A stretch of DNA of 64,000 nt, from NCBI RefSeq assembly GCF_001584335.1, contig NZ_LSBB01000001.1:248001-312000 (forward strand). The letters run 5' to 3'. This document shows, piece by piece, positions 57,437 to 64,000 of the stretch (positions are counted from its first letter, which is position 1; every line of letters starts with the position of its first letter). The notes beneath the pieces were generated by a model. That model saw only the letters and a list, made by a program, of their open reading frames with translations, was not told where the DNA came from and did not search any database. The translations under genes were made by a program, and so were the position numbers. The DNA comes from Bacillus atrophaeus. Lineage in GTDB: Bacteria > Bacillota > Bacilli > Bacillales > Bacillaceae.

Positions 57437-57711
57437 TTATTTGTCTGCATTTAGCGAATGATATAACAATCTCATCATGGCGGTGCCCGCGGTTAGATTT
57501 CCGAGCGTCACGGGCATCAGGTTTCTGACAGCTCCCATCAATGTTACTGTATCTGGATGGTCGATGGAAAGTGCGATCGCGAAGGTGCATATATTTGCGA
57601 TACTGTGTTCTTAACCGGAAATGAAAAAACAGAACACAAAGAGCAGCATGGCAAACAGCTTTGCCCTTCTCCTTTTGGAGACATCGGAATGAAAAAAGCT
57701 TTCCATAGCAT
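57437..57711 (-). pseudogene. ywcJ: Decayed formate/nitrite transporter gene (ywcJ remnant)
   Basis: The minus strand encodes the C-terminal third of an FNT-family channel in broken form: AFFIPMSPKGEG, a frameshift, KLFAMLLFVFCFFISG, a TAA codon at 57613-57611, then EHSIANICTFAIALSIDHPD and TVTLMGAVRNLMPVTLGNLT before the natural stop. The TAA replaces the Phe of the family motif GFEHSIAN. The N-terminal two thirds are gone. YwcJ is the FNT protein encoded next to sacT in strain 168. Confidence 0.82.
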
Positions 57712-57781
57712 GTCTCCTGCCTTCTGTGTAGGGAAGGTCCATTGCTCTTCAACATCCTATGACTGGTATTTAAAAAAACTG

Positions 57782-57823
57782 TTGACGAAAACGCTATCAT
57801 ATTTTATGATGAAAGCGCATTCT
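57782..57823 (+). promoter_or_regulatory. sacPA promoter with candidate cre sites
   Basis: TTGACG (57782-57787), 17 bases, TATGAT (57805-57810). A cre-like sequence CGAAAACGCTATCA with one mismatch spans the spacer (57785-57800) and a second, ATGAAAGCGCATTCT, covers the start region (57809-57823). Confidence 0.75.
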
Positions 57824-57851
57824 AAAACTAAATCAAGCGGGATTGTGACTG

Positions 57852-57936
57852 GTAAAGCAGGCAAGACCTAAAATTTGCGTAAATGAAAAAGGATCGCTGT
57901 GTCCTTTATTCGTTGGCGAATTTTAGGTCTTTTTTG
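57852..57936 (+). promoter_or_regulatory. sacPA leader with RAT and terminator
   Basis: The RAT core GCAGGCAAGACCTAAAAT (57857-57874) overlaps the left arm AAGACCTAAAATTTGC; the right arm GCGAATTTTAGGTCTT ends at 57931 and six T follow. SacT binding to the RAT would prevent termination. The RAT core is identical to that of the sacX leader. Confidence 0.92.
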
Positions 57937-57960
57937 TTTTTAAAAAGGGGGAGAAAAAAG

Positions 57961-59346
57961 ATGGATTACAGAGAGACTGCAAAACGCCTTATTATGCTTC
58001 TCGGAGGAAAAGAAAATGTCATCAGCGCCGCTCATTGTGCCACAAGACTGCGTTTGGTGATAAAAGATGAACAAAAAATAGATCAAGCGCAAGTGGAAGA
58101 GCTTGAAGGCGTTAAAGGCGCTTTCAGCAGCTCAGGGCAATATCAGATTATTTTTGGAACAGGCCTTGTGAATAAGGTGTATGATGCTTTTTCTAAAGAA
58201 GCTGATTTAGAACGTGAAGAGGATGTGAATCACCAGGACGCTGCAAAACAGAAACTGAATCCTGCGGCGAGATTTGCGAAAACGCTTTCTAACATATTTG
58301 TTCCGATCATCCCGGCTATCGTGGCCAGCGGACTCTTAATGGGATTACTGGGGATGATAAATGCTTTTCATTGGATGAGTGAAGATTCCGCGCTGTTACA
58401 GCTGCTCGATATGTTTTCAAACGCGGCCTTTATCTTTCTGCCGATTTTGATCGGAGTCAGCGCTTCGAAAGAGTTTGGCAGCAACCCGTATCTGGGAGCG
58501 GTGATCGGGGGGATCATGATTCACCCTAATCTTCTGAATCCATGGGGATTGGCGGAAGCGTCACCTGATTATATGCATCTTTTCGGGCTTGATATCGCGC
58601 TTCTCGGTTATCAGGGAACAGTTATACCGGTTCTTTTAGCGGTTTATGTTATGAGCAAGGTGGAGAGATGGACAAGAAAAGTCGTTCCTCATGCAGTGGA
58701 TCTGCTTGTTACGCCGTTTGTGACGGTGATTGTCACCGGATTTGTCGCCTTTATTGCGATTGGTCCTTTCGGAAGAGCGCTTGGCTCCGGCATTACTGTT
58801 GTTTTAACCTTTGTTTATGACCATGCTGGATTTATGGCGGGCCTTCTTTTTGGAGGAGCTTATTCACTTATCGTGCTGACAGGCGTTCATCACAGCTTCC
58901 ATGCGATTGAGGCCGGCCTCATTTCAGACCTTGGAAAGAACTATTTGCTGCCGATCTGGTCAATGGCCAATGTCGCGCAAGGCGGCGCAGGCCTAGCAGT
59001 ATTCTTTTTGGCGAAAAAGGCAAAAACGAAAGAAATTGCTCTTCCCGCTGCGTTTTCTGCTTTTCTCGGAATTACAGAGCCTGTCATTTTCGGCGTGAAC
59101 CTCCGTTACCGAAAGCCGTTTATTGCTGCGATGATCGGGGGCGCATTGGGAGGAGCTTATGTAGTTCTTACTCATGTGGCTGCTAACGCTTACGGACTAA
59201 CCGGAATACCGATGATCGCGATTGCAGCGCCGTTCGGATTTGGGAATCTGGCTAACTATCTCATTGGCATGTCCATTGCTGGCGTAACGGCATTTATTGC
59301 GGCATTTGTAATGAAGATTAATGAGAATGAGGAGAGGAAAAAATGA
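57961..59346 (+). CDS. sacP: Sucrose-specific PTS EIIBC SacP
   Basis: Sucrose permease that phosphorylates sucrose to sucrose 6-phosphate during uptake. The ATG at 57961 after AAAAAGGGGGAG gives 461 residues; an in-frame extension from 57883 would run through the terminator and is rejected. EIIB phosphocysteine in SAAHCATRLRLVI (near 28), EIIC beginning near 105 with FVPIIPAIVASGLLMGLLGM and about ten membrane segments. No EIIA. Start of sacA overlaps by four bases. Confidence 0.95.
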   Translation: MDYRETAKRLIMLLGGKENVISAAHCATRLRLVIKDEQKIDQAQVEELEGVKGAFSSSGQYQIIFGTGLVNKVYDAFSKEADLEREEDVNHQDAAKQKLNPAARFAKTLSNIFVPIIPAIVASGLLMGLLGMINAFHWMSEDSALLQLLDMFSNAAFIFLPILIGVSASKEFGSNPYLGAVIGGIMIHPNLLNPWGLAEASPDYMHLFGLDIALLGYQGTVIPVLLAVYVMSKVERWTRKVVPHAVDLLVTPFVTVIVTGFVAFIAIGPFGRALGSGITVVLTFVYDHAGFMAGLLFGGAYSLIVLTGVHHSFHAIEAGLISDLGKNYLLPIWSMANVAQGGAGLAVFFLAKKAKTKEIALPAAFSAFLGITEPVIFGVNLRYRKPFIAAMIGGALGGAYVVLTHVAANAYGLTGIPMIAIAAPFGFGNLANYLIGMSIAGVTAFIAAFVMKINENEERKK

Positions 59347-60782
59347 CAAAACATGATCAAGAACTGCGTCGCCGGGCTTATGAAGAGATAGAGAGAAAAG
59401 AGCATATTGTCAAAATGGATCCGTACCGCCAGCATTTTCATCTTATGCCGCCGGTAGGTTTGATGAATGATCCGAATGGGGTGATTCATTGGAAGGGGAT
59501 TTATCACTTGTTTTTTCAGTGGCAGCCGTTTCATGCGGGGCATGGCGCTAAATTTTGGGGGCACTATTCGACGACGGATTTTGTGAATTGGGTGTGGGAA
59601 GAGATTGCGCTTGCACCAAGCGAATGGTATGACAAAAATGGCTGTTACTCTGGCAGCGCGGTCAGAAAGGATGGTCAGCTCTATCTTTTTTACACAGGGA
59701 ATGTCAGGGATCAGGACGGGAATCGGGAAACCTACCAATGCCTTGCTGTGTCTGATGATGGGCGGACCTTTGAAAAGAAGGGGGTTGTCGCCCGCCTTCC
59801 TGAAGGATATACGGCTCATTTTCGCGATCCAAAGGTGTGGGAGCATGACGGCAAGTGGTATATGGTCATTGGAGCACAAACGGAGAACCTTAAAGGCAGT
59901 GCGGTTCTGTTTATTTCTGACAATTTGACGGAATGGACATTTCTGGGTCCGATTACTGGTCCGGGATTCAATGGACTTAAAGATTTCGGGTATATGTGGG
60001 AATGCCCTGATTTGTTTTCTCTTCAGGGGCATGATGTGCTGCTTGTTTCACCGCAAGGGCTTTACGCGGAAGGCATTCATTTTCAAAATGTGAATCAATC
60101 AGGATACTTTGTCGGACGGCTTGATTATGATAAGCCCGAGATGAAGCATGGCGGTTTTACCGAGCTTGATTGCGGTTTTGATTTTTATGCACACCAAACC
60201 CTTGAAGATGAACGGGGACGGCGGATCATGTTTGCGTGGATGGGTGTTCCTGGCCAGGATGAAACATCTCATCCGACAATTGAGAATCACTGGATTCACT
60301 GTATGACGCTGCCGAGACTGCTGACTTTATCAGGGGAGAAACTGATACAACAGCCGCTGCCTGAGATGAAGGCAATGCGGACCAATGAGCAAACAATCGA
60401 TGTGAAATTGCATCAATCAACCGAAGCGCTTCTGGTGGAGGACGTTGAAAGAACGGAGATTTTGATTGAGAATATCCAGACTCTCTCAGGATTTGAATTC
60501 GACATTCGCAAAGCGGCACGTTTTATATTTCGGAAGGATGAAGGGCTTGTAACATTGAATCGGGTAAGCTTTGACGGCGAAAAAACGGAAGAAAGGCATT
60601 GCCATATTAATCGTTTGCATACGCTGCACATGTTTATAGATGCGTCGTCTTTAGAAATCTTTATCAACGAAGGGGAAGAGGTATTCAGTGCAAGATATTT
60701 TCCTTCCCTTGAAAATCATGAGGTGACAGTGAAATCAAATGGGAATACGGGGATGAAGGTTTCCGTTTGGGCACTGAATTAG
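59343..60782 (+). CDS. sacA: Sucrose-6-phosphate hydrolase SacA (GH32)
   Basis: Beta-fructofuranosidase acting on sucrose 6-phosphate to give glucose 6-phosphate and fructose. The 479 residues show the GH32 nucleophile motif PPVGLMNDPNG (Asp near 42), the transition-state FRDPKVW (near 160) and the acid/base WECPDLF (Glu near 221) in a five-bladed propeller, with a C-terminal beta-sandwich ending VFSARYFPSLENHEVTV. Coupled to sacP by a four-base overlap. A degenerate copy of its 3' end lies at 61623-61753. Confidence 0.95.
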   Translation: MTKHDQELRRRAYEEIERKEHIVKMDPYRQHFHLMPPVGLMNDPNGVIHWKGIYHLFFQWQPFHAGHGAKFWGHYSTTDFVNWVWEEIALAPSEWYDKNGCYSGSAVRKDGQLYLFYTGNVRDQDGNRETYQCLAVSDDGRTFEKKGVVARLPEGYTAHFRDPKVWEHDGKWYMVIGAQTENLKGSAVLFISDNLTEWTFLGPITGPGFNGLKDFGYMWECPDLFSLQGHDVLLVSPQGLYAEGIHFQNVNQSGYFVGRLDYDKPEMKHGGFTELDCGFDFYAHQTLEDERGRRIMFAWMGVPGQDETSHPTIENHWIHCMTLPRLLTLSGEKLIQQPLPEMKAMRTNEQTIDVKLHQSTEALLVEDVERTEILIENIQTLSGFEFDIRKAARFIFRKDEGLVTLNRVSFDGEKTEERHCHINRLHTLHMFIDASSLEIFINEGEEVFSARYFPSLENHEVTVKSNGNTGMKVSVWALN

Positions 60783-60929
60783 AATAAAGTCTCTATCACT
60801 TTTAACTGCAATTTTTTCTTGTCGCATGCTTATTTAGTAATAAGAATATTTTAAAAACGATAAAGTTGTTTACTATATACTGTGACCAAAGATTTTATTA
60901 AGATTCGAATGATAAGGAGAATAAATATT

Positions 60930-61490
60930 ATGCAAAAGACTGAAAAAGAAAAGATGCTTAACGGAGATTTATACTTTGCAGATGATCAGGAACTGGTGAG
61001 AGAAAGAGAACACGCACAAAAATTAACGGGATTGTATAATCAAAGAGTTGAAGGTCACAGCGAAAGCCGTAATACTCTATTACAAAAGCTGCTTGGCTCA
61101 ACTGGCGATAATATATCTATAATGCCTCCTTTTCATTGTGACTATGGTTATAATATCCATGTAGGAAATAACTTTTTCGCCAATTATGACTGTGTTATTT
61201 TAGATGTTTGTCAGGTGAATATTGGAGATAACTGTCTTATGGGGCCTGGAATTCATATTTATACAGCTTCTCATCCCCTTGATAGTGCAAAGAGGATAAG
61301 TGGAGCTGAATATGGAAAACCAGTTACAATTGGGGATAACGTTTGGATTGGCGGAAGAGCAATTATTAACCCAGGAGTAACAATTGGACATAACGCTGTA
61401 ATCGCATCTGGCTCTGTGGTAATAAAAGACGTTCCTGATAATACGTTGGTAGGCGGTAATCCGGCAAGAGCCATTAGACAAATTGATTAA
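60930..61490 (+). CDS. maa: Maltose O-acetyltransferase-like protein
   Basis: Left-handed beta-helix acetyltransferase of the maltose/galactoside family. From the ATG at 60930 (AAGGAG upstream) the protein has 186 residues: an N-terminal helical [22 protein letters not shown] region and C-terminal hexapeptide repeats from about 75, with [21 protein letters not shown] near 147. The catalytic His is probably in IYTASHPL (about 114). Base composition is more AT-rich than sacA and pdxK, with AAT/ATA-rich codons, suggesting later arrival. In strain 168 maa (yyaI) is elsewhere and sacA is followed directly by ywdA. Confidence 0.85.
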   Translation: MQKTEKEKMLNGDLYFADDQELVREREHAQKLTGLYNQRVEGHSESRNTLLQKLLGSTGDNISIMPPFHCDYGYNIHVGNNFFANYDCVILDVCQVNIGDNCLMGPGIHIYTASHPLDSAKRISGAEYGKPVTIGDNVWIGGRAIINPGVTIGHNAVIASGSVVIKDVPDNTLVGGNPARAIRQID

Positions 61491-61622
61491 GGATCATTGA
61501 TCAAAATAATAATATGACAATAAGTAAGTTGTTCAACCTGAAGTAATGCTTAAGTTTCCATGGTGTGTCTTCTGCCTTCTGTGCAGGTATATATTGTGAC
61601 TGTTTTCACATAATGATTTGCG

Positions 61623-61753
61623 ATGTTTTCTCTAAAAGATGAAGAAGAAGTGCTTAGCGAAAAGTATTTTCCTTTCCCGGGAAATGAGGAGGTCTCTGTT
61701 AATTCCGCTGGGAAAACGGAAAGAATGTGTCGATATGGCCAGTTGGTCAATAA
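61623..61753 (+). pseudogene. Frameshifted 3' remnant of a sacA-like GH32 gene
   Basis: Translation gives DEEEVLSEKYFPFPGNEEV then SVNSAGKT, which matches EGEEVFSARYFPSLENHEV and TVKSNGNT of SacA at about half the positions. After a frameshift near 61720 the sequence continues VSIWPVGQ and stop, matching SacA's VSVWALN and stop. Only the last 40 or so codons survive. It is upstream of ywdA in the place the sacA end has in strain 168. Confidence 0.75.
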
Positions 61754-61837
61754 AAATAATCCTTTTTTCTTATGTGAAATCTATGCCATCTGTGCTATTC
61801 TTCAACGATAGACTACTATTTTTAAGGAGTTGTTTTC

Positions 61838-62086
61838 TTGAATTTGAATGAACAGAAGATAACGCCGGAATGTTTAGAAAAGGCAGCAGATCAAGTAGAG
61901 GATAAGAGAGAAGAATATAAAGAGGTCTTACTCCAGCTCAAAAAAATGCTGGGAGGGTCCATGCCTCATAATGAAATGAGAGAAAAGCTTACTGTTACAT
62001 ACGAACAAATGAAGGAGTACGCGCTGTTTGTTCAATCTATTGAAGCGTTTCTGAGATCATCAGCGAGAAATCTTAAAGTGAAATAA
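61838..62086 (+). CDS. ywdA: YwdA, small hypothetical protein
   Basis: Acidic-basic helical protein of 82 residues, probably coiled-coil (EKAADQVEDKREEYKEVLLQ and EKLTVTYEQMKEYALFVQSI). The TTG at 61838 lies seven bases after AAGGAG. Position between the sac genes and pdxK matches B. subtilis ywdA. Function unknown. Confidence 0.8.
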   Translation: MNLNEQKITPECLEKAADQVEDKREEYKEVLLQLKKMLGGSMPHNEMREKLTVTYEQMKEYALFVQSIEAFLRSSARNLKVK

Positions 62087-62112
62087 TCCCCCTCTTGAAT
62101 AGAGGGGGATAT
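62085..62112. terminator. Bidirectional terminator between ywdA and pdxK
   Basis: ATCCCCCTCT, short loop, AGAGGGGGAT. Confidence 0.85.
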
Positions 62113-62116
62113 TTGT

Positions 62117-62929
62117 TTATTTTTCAGTGAAGCGCATCGCAGAATGCTTCGTCGGTCCGATATATTGGTTCAGCGGGAACGATTCTTTAATCGCTGCTGT
62201 AATAAATTCTTTTGCCGCGTAAATCGCCTCTTTCACTTCAGTTCCTTTCGCAAGCTCTGCTGTGACGGCGGCGGAGAATGTGCAGCCTGCTCCGTGTGTG
62301 TAAGGCGTGTCGATCATTTCGCTTTCAAGAACTTCAGCCGTTTTTCCGTCATACAGAACATCTACGGCTTTCTCGTGTTTGAGTTTGCCGCCTCCTGTAA
62401 TTAAGACATATTGGGCGCCGAGCGCGTGAATTTTTTCTGCTGCTTCCTTCATGTCTTCCACTGTTTTTAATTCGTCCATTCCGCTTAGCTGGCTTGCTTC
62501 AAAAAGGTTTGGCGTAATGACTGTCGCAAGCGGCGCCAATTGCTCACGCAACGCTTCAGCGTGCTCAGGATAAAGAACTTCGTTCGCTCCTTTACATACC
62601 ATCACGGGATCAATGACTACATTTTTTAACTGTTTTTCTTTTATCGTTTTTGCAGCCAGCTCGATAATCTCAACGGTTGGGAGCATGCCTGTTTTCATCG
62701 CATCAACGCCAATTCCGTCAACAATCGTTGCCAGCTGGGCGCGGATGGTGTCCGGATCAATCGGGAATACCTGATGATCCCAGCTGTTTTCGGGGTCCAT
62801 CGCCACGATAACCGTTAAAGCTGTCATTCCGTAGACGTTTTTTTCTTGAAACGTTTTTAAATCAGCCTGAATCCCCGCGCCGCCGCTGGAATCCGAGCCT
62901 GCAATAGTGAGTGCTTTGTGCATTGACAT
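62117..62929 (-). CDS. pdxK: Pyridoxine/HMP kinase PdxK (YwdB)
   Basis: Ribokinase-family kinase of the ThiD/PdxK group, 270 residues. ALTIAGSDSSGGAGIQADLKTF (near 6-27) is the family N-terminus; VVIDPVMVCKGANEVLYPEH lies near 105 and the catalytic DTPYTHGAGCTFSAAVTAEL near 205-224. In B. subtilis the ywdB product phosphorylates pyridoxine and related B6 vitamers and can act on HMP. GGAGGTTTACTT precedes the ATG. Monocistronic. Confidence 0.93.
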   Translation of the reverse strand: MSMHKALTIAGSDSSGGAGIQADLKTFQEKNVYGMTALTVIVAMDPENSWDHQVFPIDPDTIRAQLATIVDGIGVDAMKTGMLPTVEIIELAAKTIKEKQLKNVVIDPVMVCKGANEVLYPEHAEALREQLAPLATVITPNLFEASQLSGMDELKTVEDMKEAAEKIHALGAQYVLITGGGKLKHEKAVDVLYDGKTAEVLESEMIDTPYTHGAGCTFSAAVTAELAKGTEVKEAIYAAKEFITAAIKESFPLNQYIGPTKHSAMRFTEK

Positions 62930-63010
62930 AAGTAAACCTCCATCATGTTTTATACCTCATTATAGTTAGATTTTCTCTTGATCACAATATTGAAGCCTAT
63001 CAGGAATGAA

Positions 63011-63061
63011 TTGACAATGACATTGAGGTTTCGTAAAATGCTACATAATATTACTAGGTAG
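63011..63061 (+). promoter_or_regulatory. Promoter and candidate operator of the padR-like gene
   Basis: TTGACA, 17 bases, TAAAAT: a near-consensus sigma-A promoter. Immediately downstream an imperfect palindrome with CTAC and GTAG ends (63041-63061) overlaps the transcription start region, suiting autoregulation. Confidence 0.7.
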
Positions 63062-63072
63062 GGGTTTTGAAT

Positions 63073-63411
63073 ATGTTTAATCGTGAGCTTGTAAAGGGCA
63101 GTACCGTCATCTTGCTTTTAACGCTGCTTAACGAACGGCCGATGTATGGCTATGAGCTTGTCAAAGAAATGGAGCAAAGAAGCGGGAATGAACTGCAAAT
63201 GAAGGAAGGCACCCTTTATCCGTCGCTTCATAAGCTTGAACGCCAAGGTTATATTTCTTCTTATTGGGAGAAGCAGTCAAAGGGGCCTGATCGGAAATAT
63301 TACCGCATAACAGATGAAGGACAAGCGGTTCTTCTTGAGCGGATGAAGGAGTGGAGTCTGTTTTCGACGATGATGGACCGCATGCTGAAACGGGGCGGAC
63401 AGAATGGATAA
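63073..63411 (+). CDS. PadR-family transcriptional regulator
   Basis: Winged-helix regulator of 112 residues from the ATG at 63073. It begins [17 protein letters not shown] and contains [20 protein letters not shown], then [20 protein letters not shown] and the wing ending [10 protein letters not shown], all typical of PadR. Its stop overlaps the following gene by eight bases, the usual arrangement in which PadR controls its own operon with a HAAS-domain membrane protein. Confidence 0.9.
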   Translation: MFNRELVKGSTVILLLTLLNERPMYGYELVKEMEQRSGNELQMKEGTLYPSLHKLERQGYISSYWEKQSKGPDRKYYRITDEGQAVLLERMKEWSLFSTMMDRMLKRGGQNG

Positions 63412-64000
63412 AGACGATTACGTAAACGAGATCAAAAAAGGGCTGCAAGATCTGCCGGACATTGATGAATGGATGGAGGAATTGGAAAGCCATATCGGCC
63501 AGGCATTTGCTCATTACCTGAATGAAGGGAAAACCGAAAAGGAAGCGATGATGCGTATTTGGCACGAGGTCGGATCGCCGGCTGACATTATTCATTCCTT
63601 TAAAAAAGAAACATCCGTATCTCCCCGCGGGTTTTTATTATTTCATTTCTTTTGCAACCTATCACTCTTTGCTGCGGGTGCAGCCTTAACCATAATCCAT
63701 GTATGGTCCGTTCATCCGCTTGTGAAAGCAGTGTGGAGCGGAATTTCCGTGTCTGTTTGGCTGATATTAGGCGGTTATCTGCTTTATTGGATGTTTATTG
63801 GGTATCAGGCGGGAAGGGAATTCGGTTTAAGCGGGAAGAGGCTTGTACATTATACAGTATCGGTTTCCATGGCGCCGAATGTGTGTTTTATGCTTGTCTT
63901 TCTGTTCGGTCTTGTGCCGGCTGATCTGTTTCAAGCTATGCTCACACCGGGTTTTGTATTGGCCTGTGCCGTTGCGACCATGCTTTTTCCGGCATGCAGC
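63404..64000 (+). CDS. HAAS/DUF1700-type membrane protein, cut by window end
   Basis: Opens with ATG at 63404 inside the padR stop region and stays open to the last base, so the C-terminus is missing. The N-terminal part ([20 protein letters not shown] to [14 protein letters not shown], about 1-65) is a HAAS domain (alpha-helical, found paired with PadR regulators). From about residue 80 hydrophobic segments begin ([38 protein letters not shown], and two more). Function unknown; probably a membrane partner or target of the PadR regulator. Confidence 0.8.
   Translation, partial: MDKDDYVNEIKKGLQDLPDIDEWMEELESHIGQAFAHYLNEGKTEKEAMMRIWHEVGSPADIIHSFKKETSVSPRGFLLFHFFCNLSLFAAGAALTIIHVWSVHPLVKAVWSGISVSVWLILGGYLLYWMFIGYQAGREFGLSGKRLVHYTVSVSMAPNVCFMLVFLFGLVPADLFQAMLTPGFVLACAVATMLFPACS

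Noticed and set aside
57375..57800. 141-codon minus-strand frame between sacT and sacP
   Set aside because: It is in a different frame from the recognisable FNT transporter remnant and its product is unlike any protein; it arises by chance within the pseudogene.
57883..57960. N-terminal extension of SacP from an upstream in-frame ATG
   Set aside because: It would place coding sequence inside the RAT/terminator leader and lacks a ribosome binding site; the ATG at 57961 has one and matches the family start.

Overview
The window is chromosomal DNA from a low-GC Gram-positive spore former of the Bacillus subtilis group. Gene content and order follow the katX-lic-dlt-sac-gal-qox-vpr-sacPA stretch of the B. 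subtilis chromosome, but several local gains and losses show it is not strain 168; a relative such as B. velezensis, B. amyloliquefaciens, B. siamensis or B. atrophaeus is likely. All comparisons with 168 come from memory. No rRNA, tRNA, CRISPR array, prophage or insertion sequence was seen.

Layout. 1-2.7 kb: spore catalase katX, alkyladenine glycosylase yxlJ and a 41-residue peptide gene. 2.7-8.2 kb: licR and the lichenan/cellobiose PTS operon licBCAH. 8.3-14 kb: branched-chain transaminase ilvK and the teichoic acid D-alanylation operon dltXABCD (no dltE). 14-19 kb: a solitary ktrA-like gene, menA, the alarmone synthetase sasA (ywaC), tyrZ with its T-box, and ywaE. 19-23.7 kb: an orphan Rap gene, aminopeptidase ywaD, ywaF and the sigma-B gene gspA. 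23.7-28.2 kb: sacY-sacX with a RAT/terminator leader, then ywbA, a licC paralogue. 28-34.7 kb: ywbC, ywbD, ywbE, the CidB/CidA pair ywbG-ywbH with its LysR regulator ywbI, thiM-thiE and ywbO. 34.7-38.5 kb: ywcA-ywcB, an accessory glycosyltransferase/methyltransferase pair and the small antirepressor gene slrA. 38.8-43 kb: ywcC, ywcD, galK-galT and ywzA. 43-48 kb: the quinol oxidase operon qoxABCD and ywcE. 48-56 kb: an Eis-like acetyltransferase, rodA, nfrA, ywcH, ywcI and the protease vpr. 56-64 kb: sacT, sacP, sacA, a maa-like acetyltransferase, ywdA, pdxK, and a PadR regulator with a membrane partner cut by the window end.

Carbohydrate control is the main theme. Three PRD regulators (LicR, SacY, SacT) and four PTS permeases (LicBCA, SacX, YwbA, SacP) lie in 57 kb. 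The promoters of licB and ywbA carry the same module, a 23-bp palindrome, 13 bp, a cre site and a TATGAT -10 box at identical spacing, which predicts that the EIIA/EIIB-less permease YwbA belongs to the LicR regulon. The sacX and sacP leaders share the same antiterminator core.

Other notable points: a DnaA-box cluster upstream of vpr with four exact boxes; a decayed formate/nitrite transporter gene between sacT and sacP; a frameshifted sacA 3' remnant beyond an AT-rich acetyltransferase gene; a hairpin that would bury the ribosome binding site of the accessory methyltransferase gene; and a small membrane-peptide frame with AGG where its start codon should be.
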